64,000 nucleotides of DNA from Actinomycetota bacterium (GCA_009698615.1 WLPU01000001.1:62001-126000); one strand, 5' to 3'. Counted from the stretch's first letter, positions 8,764 to 18,271 are shown. Program-made: numbers and translations. The notes: a model not told the origin generated them from the sequence alone.

Positions 8764-10340
8764 GAGATAATTTTACATTGGCCTCCAGGCGGAGAGCACT
8801 TCTTCTAGCTCTAATCCTTCTGATCGGCGCAGGGGCGAGTGCCGTAAAAGTCACCCAACCACGTTTCAAGACACTTGTAGATTACCAATCTCAAAAACTT
8901 ACTTGGCAGCAGTGCTATGACAATTTCGAATGCTCAACACTGCGGGTGCCCATTGACTACAGCAATCTGAAATTAGGGATATTCAAACTTGCCCTCCTGC
9001 GTTACAAAGCAACAGACCAGAAACATCGCATAGGGTCTCTGGTGGTAAATCCTGGGGGACCCGGAGCATCTGGTAAGGATTATGCATACAACGCAGAATC
9101 AATACTGAATCCGGATATATTGTCTAATTACGACATAGTCGGCTTTGATCCACGTGGAGTTGGAGATAGTGCGCCGATACATTGCCTCAATGATGCAGAG
9201 ACTGATGCAAGTTATGCAGCAGATAGTAAGCCGGATAACCCTGCCGAGTTAGTGGCGCTGGAAAAACAGGGCCGTGAATATGCAGCAAAATGTTTAGCCA
9301 AGACAAAATTCTTAGATCACTACGGCACGGTGAATTCAGCCCGAGATATGGATATTTTGCGCTTAGCGCTAGGTGATAAAAAGCTTAATTTTCTCGGGAA
9401 AAGCTACGGCACCTACCTTGGCACCTTGTATGCGTCACTATTCCCTAGCAACGTGGGGCGGATGGTTCTAGACGGGGCGGTAGATCCAAGTATTTCTGCT
9501 GTGCAGCAAAGCATTTCGCAAGCGGTTGGGTTTGATAAAGCCCTTGATTCCTTCATCACAGATTGCTTCACACGTTCTGATTGCCCATTAGAAAAGCAGA
9601 GCTCGAAAGATGTTAGCCGCCACGAACTTGCAGTGAAACAGATTATTGGAATTTTCCATCAAGCCGCAGTAAGTCCGCTCCTTGACAAAATAGACAATAG
9701 CGATGCGACAAAGAAGAAATTTCTAACAGGTCAACACGCTCGGATGGCTACCGAATCCCTTGTTGTCTTAGGCACGGCATCTGCTCTATACGACAATGAA
9801 TCTGGGTGGCCACAACTTCGGACTGCAATCCAAGAATCCGTAGCTGGTTACGGTGCAACATTTCTAGCCTTAGGTGACGAATACAGCCAACGTAATACTC
9901 AGGGTCGTTATGCTAATAATGAAACCGATGCTGGATTTGTGATTGATTGCTTGGATTGGCCAGAGAACCGAACGGTTAGCCAGATTACTAAAGATGCAAA
10001 AGTTTTTACAACCAAGGCGCCAGTTTTCGGCCCCTATTTAGCCTACGGATCTCTCGCTTGCAAAAACTTTGCGAGTAAAAGTGATACCGCTAAGTTAATT
10101 AGTATGAGTAGAACTATAGATACAAACCCGGTAGTGATTATCGGAACAACTCGTGACCCTGCTACTCCATATACATGGGCGGAAGGACTTCACTCAAAGA
10201 TTCACAATTCGCGTTTAATTTCCTTGAGCGCGGATGGCCATACTGGACAGGGCCGTGGTTCAACCTGCGTGGATTCCGCGGTAGATAGTTATTACTTATC
10301 GGGGAAGTTGCCAATAGCAGACCTTCAGTGTGCTCTCTAG
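8748..10340 (+). CDS. secreted alpha/beta hydrolase, TAP/SlpD-type peptidase
   Basis: Probable exported serine hydrolase of the tripeptidyl-aminopeptidase-like family. An N-terminal RRRALLLALILLIGAGASA segment looks like a signal peptide or anchor. The core has the oxyanion region NPGGPGASG, the GFDPRGVGDS strand turn and nucleophile Ser219 in GKSYG. The C-terminal TAP-like domain supplies an Asp in TTRDPATPY and a His in SADGHTGQG. It has the usual ~530-aa size. GTG 8748 overlaps the end of holB by 16 nt; TTG 8778, right before the basic n-region, is a plausible alternative start. Substrate unknown; peptides are likely. Confidence 0.85.
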   Translation: MRSSLRDNFTLASRRRALLLALILLIGAGASAVKVTQPRFKTLVDYQSQKLTWQQCYDNFECSTLRVPIDYSNLKLGIFKLALLRYKATDQKHRIGSLVVNPGGPGASGKDYAYNAESILNPDILSNYDIVGFDPRGVGDSAPIHCLNDAETDASYAADSKPDNPAELVALEKQGREYAAKCLAKTKFLDHYGTVNSARDMDILRLALGDKKLNFLGKSYGTYLGTLYASLFPSNVGRMVLDGAVDPSISAVQQSISQAVGFDKALDSFITDCFTRSDCPLEKQSSKDVSRHELAVKQIIGIFHQAAVSPLLDKIDNSDATKKKFLTGQHARMATESLVVLGTASALYDNESGWPQLRTAIQESVAGYGATFLALGDEYSQRNTQGRYANNETDAGFVIDCLDWPENRTVSQITKDAKVFTTKAPVFGPYLAYGSLACKNFASKSDTAKLISMSRTIDTNPVVIIGTTRDPATPYTWAEGLHSKIHNSRLISLSADGHTGQGRGSTCVDSAVDSYYLSGKLPIADLQCAL

Positions 10341-10504
10341 GGTACCTACGGCACAGCCCAAGGAAAACCCTCCCAATTGGCTGGAAAACCAAGGCTTCAT
10401 GCCTCCAAAACCCATCATCTACAAGGTGAAGTTGCAGCCGCAATTGGGAATTCTAAGACCGACTAATGGTAAAAAGTACCCAAAAGATGAGGCATTATTT
10501 CCCT

Positions 10505-11152
10505 ATGCGCTTAGACCATGTCTCATATGTGACCTCCCATGACCAACTTGCTGACACCGTGCAACGTCTTGGATCTCGCCTTGGTTCAACTTTTGTCGAT
10601 GGTGGAATACACCCACGCTTTGGCACAAGAAACTTTACGTTGCCATTGCAAGATGGACATTATCTTGAAGTTGTTTGCCCATTAGATCATCCAGCATCCG
10701 ATTCATCCGCATTTGGTAAAGCAGTTTCTCTTCGCGCAGCAGAAGGCGGAGGGTGGCTCACATGGGTTGTCTCAGTTGATGATGTTGCACCGATTGAAGC
10801 AAGACTTGGGCGCTCTGCCGTTGATGGACACCGCGTCAAGCCAGATGGAACTGATTTAAGTTGGAAGCAGATTGGTGTTCTCGGAACACTTGAAGATCGC
10901 CAACTCCCCTTCTTTATTCAATGGATCGCAAATCATCACCCATCGACTGATGGAAAAGCGATTGCCAAGATCGTTAAAGTGGAGATTGCTGGTGACGAAA
11001 CAACTATTGCGACGTGGTTGGGTTCTGACCTTTCTTCTGCAGTCGGCAACGATGTTGTTATCGAGTGGGTTTCGCCAACAACTAACGATGGCGAAAACGG
11101 AATTGTCGCAGTTCATTTACAAACTCCAACAGGAGTCGTAAGAGTCGATTAA
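10505..11152 (+). CDS. VOC-superfamily (glyoxalase-like domain) protein
   Basis: Cytosolic protein with one clear vicinal-oxygen-chelate domain: it opens RLDHVSYVTS, followed by a short helix, the FTLPLQDGHYLEVV strand and a central HHPSTDG loop. The family includes glyoxalases, dioxygenases and resistance proteins; the substrate cannot be told here. I choose ATG 10505 (215 aa) because VOC proteins begin at this strand; ATG 10466 and 10487 in frame would add an unrelated extension. No SD precedes 10505, and CATTAT ends 6 nt upstream, compatible with a leaderless start. The gap 10341-10504 shows nothing else. Confidence 0.75.
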   Translation: MRLDHVSYVTSHDQLADTVQRLGSRLGSTFVDGGIHPRFGTRNFTLPLQDGHYLEVVCPLDHPASDSSAFGKAVSLRAAEGGGWLTWVVSVDDVAPIEARLGRSAVDGHRVKPDGTDLSWKQIGVLGTLEDRQLPFFIQWIANHHPSTDGKAIAKIVKVEIAGDETTIATWLGSDLSSAVGNDVVIEWVSPTTNDGENGIVAVHLQTPTGVVRVD

Positions 11153-11205
11153 TCGCAAATAAGGAAATGATTACGGCCTTAAAATTCTTTTATTCGATAA
11201 AGTTT

Positions 11206-11277
11206 GCCGCCTTAGCTCAGGGGTAGAGCAACGCACTCGTAATGCGTAGGTCCCGGGTTCAAATCCCGGAGGCGGCT
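11206..11277 (+). tRNA. tRNA-Thr (anticodon CGU)
   Basis: A full cloverleaf can be drawn: acceptor GCCGCCT pairs with AGGCGGC (11270-11276), D arm GCTC..GAGC, anticodon stem ACGCA/TGCGT with loop CTCGTAA and anticodon CGT at 11238-11240, and T arm CCGGG-TTCAAAT-CCCGG. The discriminator is T; CCA is not encoded. It marks the left edge of the glycan island, a common position for variable regions, although I find no repeat of its 3' end at the right edge. Confidence 0.97.
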
Positions 11278-11461
11278 CCGATTAGATTTCAATGAGGTTG
11301 CCTCGTAATTGGAGGAAAGTGGTATCAAGATATTTAGGAACTCATAGGTGCTTAGTTTGGGAAACTATGTAAGCGCTTGTTAACTGCATGGAATTTGACC
11401 CTAATTTCTGCTAGTGCGCGAACATTTGTGAGCACACGCACCATTTGTAATCGCCGTCTAC

Positions 11462-11467
11462 TATCAT
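11462..11467 (+). promoter_or_regulatory. -10 box (TATCAT) of a leaderless promoter
   Basis: TATCAT ends 7 nt before ATG 11475, and there is no Shine-Dalgarno in between, so transcription would start at or beside the start codon. The rest of 11278-11461 holds no gene I can support. Confidence 0.5.
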
Positions 11468-11474
11468 CGCACTT

Positions 11475-12752
11475 ATGTTTAGTTCAAAATTCTTACAAAA
11501 AACTCAAGGTCCGCTTGCGCTGGGCGTATTTGGCGCAGCCATTGCTTTGACCGCATCGTTGATTAGAGGAATCGAAACCCTAAATTTCCCAGATGCAGTG
11601 CATTTCCTCGAACAGGCTTCAGCTATCCATAAAGGTTGGAATTTTATGGAAGCTAACCCATTTCAACTTCAGTTTCCATTCGGACTACCTTTCTTAATTG
11701 CATTTACATACCTCCTCACTAGCGGCACATCCTTATTTATGATAAAACTTTTCTTAGCAGTGGCTCACGGCTTGTCAACGTACCTAGTTGCAAAAATTGG
11801 TATCAAAATTGGTTTGAGGACTTGGTGGTGGATCGTTGCTGCTTTGCTTTTTTGCCTTGACCCCTTCGTACTATCGGCCGCGACCGCATTGCAATCGGAG
11901 AGCATCACAACGCTATTTGTACTCTGGTGGGCCTATCTCTACATATCGCCACCTACCTCGAAGCACGAATTCTTTATTGCAAGTGTCCTATTTCCAATTT
12001 CCGGCTTCTTAGCAATTTTAGTGCGGCCAAACATACTAATCCCATTTATTGGAGTCGCCTTCCTGATGTTTTGGAAATCTCCCCGCGAGGATAATGTAAA
12101 ACGTAAAATGTTCAGCTCAGTGGGCGTACTTCTCTTACTTCTAGGAAGTTTTGAGTTATTCCTTATGAAACTTTATCGAGGGCTTGTATTCCTTGCGCCA
12201 AATGGGGGAATCAATTCCGTCTTAACTTGTAGATCTGAATTCCTATCTCAATATTTCGGTTTTGCGAGTGTCTCTGAGAATTCACGAATAAATCGTTGGT
12301 ATTTTCAATACTTGGACACGCTAACCACTAATATACTTTCAAAGCAGTCACATACTTCAATTCCCAAATTAAATAACGAGTTGTATTCAGTCGGAATAAA
12401 TAATTGCCTAGACCATGCTGGACAAAGTACCTTTTTGTTAATTGCTAAAACGTTTGCGTTATGGCGCCCATCCACTGTTTTAGGCGCTTATGGTGTCAAA
12501 ATGTTCGCGCTAAGTCTCTTAATTTGGATACCGCTGACGGCACTTACAATGTGGTTTATAGCGCACAAGCAAATACCTGAGATCCCCTCTAGGCTTAAGT
12601 GGTATTTCATGGTCTTGGCAATCGGTTTTTCGATATCTCTTTTGCCGTCAGCAACCCAAATCCGTCACCGAGTCGCTTTTGCTGAGCCATTCTATTGGCT
12701 ATTCACGGCATATTTTTTTAATCTGAAGTTGAAAACGAAAATTAAAATCTAA
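11475..12752 (+). CDS. polytopic membrane protein, GT-C/PMT-like glycosyltransferase
   Basis: 425 aa with about ten hydrophobic helices. The first periplasmic loop carries an acidic residue after helix 1 (NFPDAVHFLEQA), and a hydrophilic loop of about 100 residues lies between about 235 and 330, both fitting GT-C enzymes of the ArnT/PMT type that use polyprenyl-phosphate sugars. No family signature is strong enough to name a substrate. It is the first gene of the island and is followed directly (0 nt) by an SDR gene and then an ArnC/DPM1-like GT2 that could supply its lipid-linked donor. Confidence 0.55.
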   Translation: MFSSKFLQKTQGPLALGVFGAAIALTASLIRGIETLNFPDAVHFLEQASAIHKGWNFMEANPFQLQFPFGLPFLIAFTYLLTSGTSLFMIKLFLAVAHGLSTYLVAKIGIKIGLRTWWWIVAALLFCLDPFVLSAATALQSESITTLFVLWWAYLYISPPTSKHEFFIASVLFPISGFLAILVRPNILIPFIGVAFLMFWKSPREDNVKRKMFSSVGVLLLLLGSFELFLMKLYRGLVFLAPNGGINSVLTCRSEFLSQYFGFASVSENSRINRWYFQYLDTLTTNILSKQSHTSIPKLNNELYSVGINNCLDHAGQSTFLLIAKTFALWRPSTVLGAYGVKMFALSLLIWIPLTALTMWFIAHKQIPEIPSRLKWYFMVLAIGFSISLLPSATQIRHRVAFAEPFYWLFTAYFFNLKLKTKIKI

Positions 12753-13604
12753 ATGATCGTCATCATGGGAAATTCTGGAAATTTAGGAAGTGCTTTAATT
12801 TCGCATTTTGGCGAGTCAGCGTTAGGTATTGGGCATTTGTTCTTCAAAGATTGGTGGAAAGTGAACGAGAAGAAAGAAATCGAGAGATTTCTCACCGGAT
12901 TTAGATCACCCAACAATTCAATCCTTATCGCATCCGGTTTGCTTGATCCAAAATTTACAGAAGAAGAAATGCTACGAGTCAACTTTTTTTTGCCCAGAAA
13001 TGTGATCGAAGTGGCTCGCGAACTAAATTGGAGAGTGGTTACATTTGGGACAATAAGTGAAACTTTTCAAGGACATGTGAGTCCGTATCTACGGAGCAAG
13101 CAAGCTCTAGGAGAGTATTTACTTTCTTCGACTACGGTAGGCGACGTAGCGACTCACGTAAGATTACATACACTCTATGGAGGAGGGCGCCCTAAGCCAT
13201 ACATGTTCCTGGGACAAATATTGAACTCTCTGCTCTCACGAGAACCATTGAAAATGACTCAAGGTAAACAACTGAGGGAGTATCATGATGTTAATGATGA
13301 TGCACTCGCAATCGACCATATACTCAATTCGGGTCGCAAAGGAGTCATTGATCTAAGTCACGGGCAACCAATAACACTAAGGAAATTAGCTGAACATGTC
13401 TTCTTACGATTCGACAGCAGTGAACTCCTTTCTGTTGGTTTATTACCCGAACCAATTGCAGAGAATTATGATCGCATATTCCAAAAAGAGGCTCCGTACC
13501 TTGATGTTGAATTTAGAACGTCTTTAGAAGCAATCGGTGACTACCTTGAACTTATTATGAAGAAGGGATTTGAGTCTAAAGATGAATCGCAAACTAAGTT
13601 CTAG
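12753..13604 (+). CDS. NAD(P)-dependent sugar epimerase/reductase (SDR family)
   Basis: 283 aa extended-type SDR. A dinucleotide-binding motif GNSGNLGSA sits near residues 6-14, and the catalytic pair is probably YLRSK (Tyr and Lys spaced by three). The middle has the LYGGGRPKP substrate loop and the HDVNDDA segment typical of nucleotide-sugar SDRs. The protein is shorter than most 4,6-dehydratases, so a 4-reductase or epimerase role is more likely. ATG follows the preceding stop directly; ATG 12765 is an alternative. It overlaps the next gene by 23 nt from ATG 13582, implying one operon. Confidence 0.7.
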   Translation: MIVIMGNSGNLGSALISHFGESALGIGHLFFKDWWKVNEKKEIERFLTGFRSPNNSILIASGLLDPKFTEEEMLRVNFFLPRNVIEVARELNWRVVTFGTISETFQGHVSPYLRSKQALGEYLLSSTTVGDVATHVRLHTLYGGGRPKPYMFLGQILNSLLSREPLKMTQGKQLREYHDVNDDALAIDHILNSGRKGVIDLSHGQPITLRKLAEHVFLRFDSSELLSVGLLPEPIAENYDRIFQKEAPYLDVEFRTSLEAIGDYLELIMKKGFESKDESQTKF

Positions 13605-14556
13605 AAAACCCCTAGCTTCAATTTGTATTCCAACCCTTAATGAGGCTGGCAATATAGAAGCATTGCATATTCGACTAACTAACCTGGCACAATCAATGAA
13701 GAACCAGTGTGATTTTGAATTTATATTTTCAGACAATCATTCTGATGATAATACTTGGGAATTATTGGAAGCCATTGCAAAAAATGACTCGAGAGTTAAG
13801 GTTATTCGATTTTCCAGAAACTTTGGTTTCCAACGATCAATATTTGCCAATTATTTGCATGCTAAGGGCGAAATAGTGATGCAGATAGATGCCGACCTGC
13901 AAGATCCACCAGAAATGTTTGTTGATTTTTTTCAAAAATGGCATGAAGGATTCGATGTAATTTATGGAGTAAGAGTGACCAGACCCGAGAATTGGTTTTT
14001 AAGTCGCTCACGAAAATTGGGCTATTGGGCAATCGATAAATTGAGCACGGACGCAATGCCGAAAAATGCTGGGGATTTCCGCTTAATTGATCGGAAAGTT
14101 GTTGATGCGCTTCTGAAAAACAAGTCGCCGGATCCCTATATCCGAGGAATTATTGCGACTCTAGGGTTTAATCAAATTGGAATCCCATATTCTAGAAGTT
14201 CGCGATCCGCAGGTAAAAGCAAATTCAACTTCAGTCGTTTAATTAGGCTTGGAGTTACTGCTGTGCTGCATCACTCCACTTTGCCATTGCGTTTTGCAAC
14301 GTATTTGGGATCTACAATATTGTTTTCAACAATTCTTGGGTCCGCCTATTATGTCTTTCTTCGGATATCAAACCCACATTTGCCCCAGGGAATGGCAAGT
14401 CTTCATATAATCGTGTTATTGGGTATCGGGATCGTTTCATTTCTTCTTGGAATTATTGGCGAGTATCTGCTTCGAATCTACAAAATACTTGTCTCAGAGC
14501 CAATAGCGGTGGTGGAGAAGAGCTTAAATTTCACCCCAAGCGATCTAAAGTTATGA
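13582..14556 (+). CDS. GT2 glycosyltransferase, ArnC/DPM1-like
   Basis: Membrane-attached GT-A transferase that probably moves a sugar from a nucleotide to polyprenyl phosphate. The N-terminal domain shows SICIPTLNEAGNIEAL, SDNHSDD, the FSRNFGFQRS signature and QIDADLQDPPE with its DxD-type metal site, all diagnostic of the DPM1/ArnC/GtrB group. Two transmembrane helices lie at about 230-310, as in GtrB. ATG 13582 (324 aa) is preferred to the upstream TTG 13570. Together with the flippase-like and GT-C proteins beside it, it suggests a lipid-linked sugar route: load, flip, transfer outside. Confidence 0.85.
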   Translation: MNRKLSSRKPLASICIPTLNEAGNIEALHIRLTNLAQSMKNQCDFEFIFSDNHSDDNTWELLEAIAKNDSRVKVIRFSRNFGFQRSIFANYLHAKGEIVMQIDADLQDPPEMFVDFFQKWHEGFDVIYGVRVTRPENWFLSRSRKLGYWAIDKLSTDAMPKNAGDFRLIDRKVVDALLKNKSPDPYIRGIIATLGFNQIGIPYSRSSRSAGKSKFNFSRLIRLGVTAVLHHSTLPLRFATYLGSTILFSTILGSAYYVFLRISNPHLPQGMASLHIIVLLGIGIVSFLLGIIGEYLLRIYKILVSEPIAVVEKSLNFTPSDLKL

Positions 14557-14623
14557 TATCAGCGAGGAAAAATGGGTTTTTCGAGAAAACAAAACTCTTA
14601 AGTCCCATCGAGGATACTAACGA

Positions 14624-15631
14624 GTGAAATTTCTCAAAAATAGAAAAGTTATACAACTATGGATTGGCTTTTTAGTAACACTTCTCTGCTTTTATGCGAT
14701 AAGTCGTCAGATCCGAATCCGAGAGGTCCAACTAGCATTCCAGAGTTTCAACTATATTTACTTGCTATATGGAGTGGCATTTTTGACATTGGATTACATA
14801 ATTCGTATCTACCGATGGTCCTACATCCTTAGGGCCATCGGAGCCCAAATAACAACTAAAGCCTGCGCAGGGCCATTTATGGGTTCTATCGCTTTGAATA
14901 ATTTGCTCCCATTTAGGGCGGGAGATGGTATTCGAGCCTTCTTTTATCCGAAAAAAATGAAAATTGATCGTTCAATGGGTGTAAGTAGCCTCGTAATGGA
15001 GAAAATATCCGATCTTTCTGTATTGGGGCTGATGTTACTTGTGGGCGTCGTAGAGTTTAAAGGTTTGAGATTGCCGAGAAGTCTTATAAATTCAACCTGG
15101 TTCCTCATCGTAATTTTGTTACTGTTTTCGGTTTTCGCTATCGCTACTCAATCTTCTTTCATTGCTTCTATAATCGCCTCATTCTGGGTTTTTAAAAGCG
15201 CTTCCTTGGTGCGAATAAGGAAATACCTGGCTCGGTTTCAAAAGGATATGGCGGTACTCTTAAAATTTAAGCCCCTATTTTCAATCTTCCTGATTTCATC
15301 TGCTGTTTGGATTACAGAATCATTTTTAGGGTATTTCATTTTGCGTGGTTTTGGACTTCTAGTTTCACCCGCGGGCGCCCTGCTATTTATGTCATTGGTG
15401 TCGATATCAACGCTGGTTCCGTCGTCACCAGGCTATGTTGGACCCTTTGATCTAGCTGTCATAACTTCAGTTGGCCTCCTAGGGGGAACTGCTGGACAGG
15501 GCATAAGCGTCGCAATCGTCTTACATTTGAGTCTCTGGTTTCCCACCACTGTGGCGGGGGCATTTGCAATCTTGAAAGATGCACCCTTCTTTCGTGAAGC
15601 AAGAATAGAATTGCAAAGTGCAAAAAGATGA
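14624..15631 (+). CDS. flippase-like integral membrane protein (LPG-synthase TM / UPF0104 family)
   Basis: 335 aa with seven or eight hydrophobic helices. It shows the family's conserved pieces: YRWSYILRA in the first third, NNLLPFRAGDGIRAF, and near the C-terminus VPSSPGYVGPFDLA. Members include the transmembrane domain of MprF and AglD-like proteins and are often proposed to flip or handle polyprenyl-linked sugars; that role is inferred. GTG 14624 has GATACT at 14613-14618, 5 nt upstream, and no clear SD. Its end is separated by 7 nt from the FAD oxidoreductase start. Confidence 0.75.
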   Translation: MKFLKNRKVIQLWIGFLVTLLCFYAISRQIRIREVQLAFQSFNYIYLLYGVAFLTLDYIIRIYRWSYILRAIGAQITTKACAGPFMGSIALNNLLPFRAGDGIRAFFYPKKMKIDRSMGVSSLVMEKISDLSVLGLMLLVGVVEFKGLRLPRSLINSTWFLIVILLLFSVFAIATQSSFIASIIASFWVFKSASLVRIRKYLARFQKDMAVLLKFKPLFSIFLISSAVWITESFLGYFILRGFGLLVSPAGALLFMSLVSISTLVPSSPGYVGPFDLAVITSVGLLGGTAGQGISVAIVLHLSLWFPTTVAGAFAILKDAPFFREARIELQSAKR

Positions 15632-15638
15632 GTTGGTT

Positions 15639-16949
15639 ATGAAAACGTACGATGTAGTAATTGTTGGCGGGGGCTTTACCGGACTGACTGCTGCTTACGT
15701 TTTAGCCAAAAATGGTAAAAGCGTAAAACTCTTGGAATCCGAAGGGGAACCGGGTGGACTTGCCGGCACGTTCCAGTTCGCAGACCATGTGAAAGTCGAG
15801 AAGTTTTATCATCATTGGTTCAATAACGATTTATTCGTCCCGGAACTTGTGAAAGAACTTGGCCTAGAAGGTGATATCACCCTTCACGCAACTCAGACCG
15901 GTATGTATTTCAATGGAAGAATCTGGAAGCTTTCCAGCCCTCTAGATGTCTTGAGATTTGAAGCCCTTTCATTAGTCGATCGAATTAGATTAGGGCTATT
16001 AGTTTTTCAAGTACGTAAAGTAAAAGATTGGAAAAAAATTGAACACCTTTCAGTTCGTGAATGGCTTGAACCGCTTTGCGGAAGTAAAGTCTATAAGGTG
16101 GTTTGGGAGCCACTCTTAAAAGCAAAATTTTCCATTTATTCGGAGGAAATTAATGCAGTATGGATGTGGAAGAAATTAGCACTGCGCGGCAGCACCCGAA
16201 ATCGTAAAGGCGGCGAGCAGTTGGCATACTTCAAAGGTGGTTTTGGTAGATTATCGCAAGTTTTAGTAAATGCTATTGAAGATTTGGGCGGATCTGTCGA
16301 ACTAAACCAGAAAGTAGTTTCAGTAAAAACGGACGGGGATAGGATTCAATCTCTTGAAACCAAGGATAAGTCGATTGCGGGAGTTCAATTCATCTTTACA
16401 CCGGCACTTCCGATAATCGCCGATATCTTAGAAGGGGTCGTTGATTCTGCATCGCTTTCTAAGCTGAGAAGAGTTAACTATTTAGGGAATATTTGTTTAG
16501 TTGTACGTCTTAATCGCAGCCTTTCTAGCACATACTGGTTGAATGTAAATGATCCAGGATTTCCCTTTGTCGGCGTGATTGAACATACAAATTTTGATTC
16601 ACCAGCAAATTACGAGGGGCTTCATGTGGTGTACCTATCGCGATATGTGGCCCCTGAAGACGAGGTCTGGAAGCTAAATGATGAAGCCTATTTTAATGAT
16701 GCCATAATGCATCTAAAGAAAATGTTTCCAACCCTGGAGCAAAATTGGATTGTCGACTATAGAATTTGGCGTGCTGAATTTGCTCAACCAATCACCGAAA
16801 AGGGTTATTCAGGCTACGTTCCTTCGCAAGATACGCCATTCGCCAACGCTTGGATTTCAACGATGGCGCAAATTTATCCCGAGGACCGCGGAACCAATTA
16901 TGCGATTCGTGACGGCTATCGGATTGCGGAGAGAGTAACAAAAATTTAG
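15639..16949 (+). CDS. FAD-dependent oxidoreductase (amine-oxidase / UDP-galactopyranose mutase-like fold)
   Basis: 436 aa. The N-terminus is a textbook FAD-binding Rossmann strand, VVIVGGGFTGLTAAYVL, followed by the Glu that binds ribose and GGLAGT. Later features are KFYHHWF, the GGFGRLSQVL segment and a C-terminal IYPEDRGTNYAIRDG that contacts flavin. Similar proteins occur beside GT2 and flippase-like genes in polysaccharide loci; the substrate is not known, and carotenoid or protoporphyrinogen substrates seem unlikely in this context. ATG 15639 is preferred to an upstream in-frame TTG-type start at 15618 because the fold begins at residue 3. Confidence 0.75.
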   Translation: MKTYDVVIVGGGFTGLTAAYVLAKNGKSVKLLESEGEPGGLAGTFQFADHVKVEKFYHHWFNNDLFVPELVKELGLEGDITLHATQTGMYFNGRIWKLSSPLDVLRFEALSLVDRIRLGLLVFQVRKVKDWKKIEHLSVREWLEPLCGSKVYKVVWEPLLKAKFSIYSEEINAVWMWKKLALRGSTRNRKGGEQLAYFKGGFGRLSQVLVNAIEDLGGSVELNQKVVSVKTDGDRIQSLETKDKSIAGVQFIFTPALPIIADILEGVVDSASLSKLRRVNYLGNICLVVRLNRSLSSTYWLNVNDPGFPFVGVIEHTNFDSPANYEGLHVVYLSRYVAPEDEVWKLNDEAYFNDAIMHLKKMFPTLEQNWIVDYRIWRAEFAQPITEKGYSGYVPSQDTPFANAWISTMAQIYPEDRGTNYAIRDGYRIAERVTKI

Positions 16950-17068
16950 GAGTTAGAACGGGGTGAAAAATTGTCAAGTTTTCGATCCAAGATAAAAAGA
17001 ATAAATTCAGATCCCGGATTTTTATCGCGAATCTTGGTAGATTTGCTAAACGTGAACTTAATCTGAGC

Positions 17069-17074
17069 TAGAAT
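17069..17074 (+). promoter_or_regulatory. -10 box (TAGAAT) for the methyltransferase gene
   Basis: TAGAAT ends 9 nt before ATG 17084 (6 nt before the alternative TTG 17081) in the gap 16950-17083. No Shine-Dalgarno is visible, so a leaderless or nearly leaderless start is likely. Confidence 0.45.
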
Positions 17075-17083
17075 CGGGATTTG

Positions 17084-18217
17084 ATGAATGTCACAGAGCG
17101 GAATAGATGCTGCATTTGCAATTCCGAAAAACTCATTAATGAGATAACAATCTCCAATTTTCCAATCTTAATGGGAACTACTTCGGCTTCGGCAGCAGAT
17201 GACCTATATTATGATCAATCATGGGTAGTTTGCCAAAGTTGTGGGTGCCTGCAGTTAAGTAAATTGATTCCACTTGAAATCCTCTATTCTGTACAACACT
17301 CTGCCGGTACTGAAGGTCAAATTTGGCATAATCATCACCAGCAATTTGCAGAATTCATTCTCGAGGATAGCCCTTCGGACATTTGCGAGATTGGAGCAGC
17401 ACATGGTGAACTTTCGAGAATCATTTTAAATAGAAAGCCGAACACCGAATATTCAATAATTGAGCCGTCTCCCATTGATATCCCAGAGCAAGTTAAAGTG
17501 ATAGTTGGCTACGCAGAGGATCATTTAAAGGAAATCTCTGATCATTCAAATATCGTACATTCGCATGTACTGGAGCATTTGTATAACCCTACAAATTTCT
17601 TATCAAAAATTGCGGAATCCATGGCTGTCAACAGCATTATGTACATTTCATTCCCTAATATTGAACGTCTCATCGCAACAAGAGGGACAAATTCACTCAA
17701 TTTTGAGCACAGTTATTTTCTGCACCAAGATCAAATAGCGAGTGTGTTGAAAAGTTTGGGATTAAATATTTTGCGGCAAAAGAAATATATAGAGCACAGC
17801 TATTTTTTAAAAGTGGGTAAAATCAAGAATCTTCCGCTCAATGAGAAAATAGAAATTTTAAACATATCTCATTCCATTAAGCCCTTTAGGGAGATGTGGA
17901 ACGAACTTAATAGTTTTGTTGAATCTACAAATCATGGATTAAGATCAAAGAAGGTCCCTACTTATGTATTCGGCGCTCACGTATTCTCTCAATCATTGAT
18001 TTCCCTCGGACTCGAAATTGGTTTGATTGAAGGAATATTGGATAACGCGAAAGCAAAGCAGGGACAGCGTCTATACGGAACAAACCTCACAGTTTCGAAC
18101 CCTTCCATCATTCAAGGAAAAAATGCAGTAAGGGTAATTCTCAAGGCTTCTCATTATCAGGAGGAGATTCGAAATCAACTTTTAGGGCTCAATCCGCTTG
18201 TAGAAATCATTGAGTAG
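17084..18217 (+). CDS. SAM-dependent C-methyltransferase-like protein with N-terminal zinc site
   Basis: 377 aa with the three-part layout of sugar C-methyltransferases such as TylC3: an N-terminal zinc-binding part (RCCICNSEKL with two usable Cys, then CQSCGC), a Rossmann methyltransferase domain whose SAM motif is CEIGAAHGEL, a HVLEHLY motif, and a C-terminal domain ending in a second Rossmann-like fold (TYVFGAHVFSQSL). Family members methylate keto-sugars on nucleotide carriers; this exact substrate is unknown. Start ATG 17084. Confidence 0.7.
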   Translation: MNVTERNRCCICNSEKLINEITISNFPILMGTTSASAADDLYYDQSWVVCQSCGCLQLSKLIPLEILYSVQHSAGTEGQIWHNHHQQFAEFILEDSPSDICEIGAAHGELSRIILNRKPNTEYSIIEPSPIDIPEQVKVIVGYAEDHLKEISDHSNIVHSHVLEHLYNPTNFLSKIAESMAVNSIMYISFPNIERLIATRGTNSLNFEHSYFLHQDQIASVLKSLGLNILRQKKYIEHSYFLKVGKIKNLPLNEKIEILNISHSIKPFREMWNELNSFVESTNHGLRSKKVPTYVFGAHVFSQSLISLGLEIGLIEGILDNAKAKQGQRLYGTNLTVSNPSIIQGKNAVRVILKASHYQEEIRNQLLGLNPLVEIIE

Positions 18218-18271
18218 TTACAAAGGCAATCTGGTAGTTAAAGGAGATATTAACGACATTCAAAGGTTTCT

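Noticed and set aside
8778-10340. TTG 8778 as the firm start of the TAP-type hydrolase
   Set aside because: It fits the signal peptide, but GTG 8748 overlapping holB is equally possible; it was kept only as an alternative.
11255-11277. tRNA-Thr 3' end as an attachment site for an integrated element
   Set aside because: I found no second copy near the right edge of the island and no integrase gene, so the tRNA is only a boundary marker.
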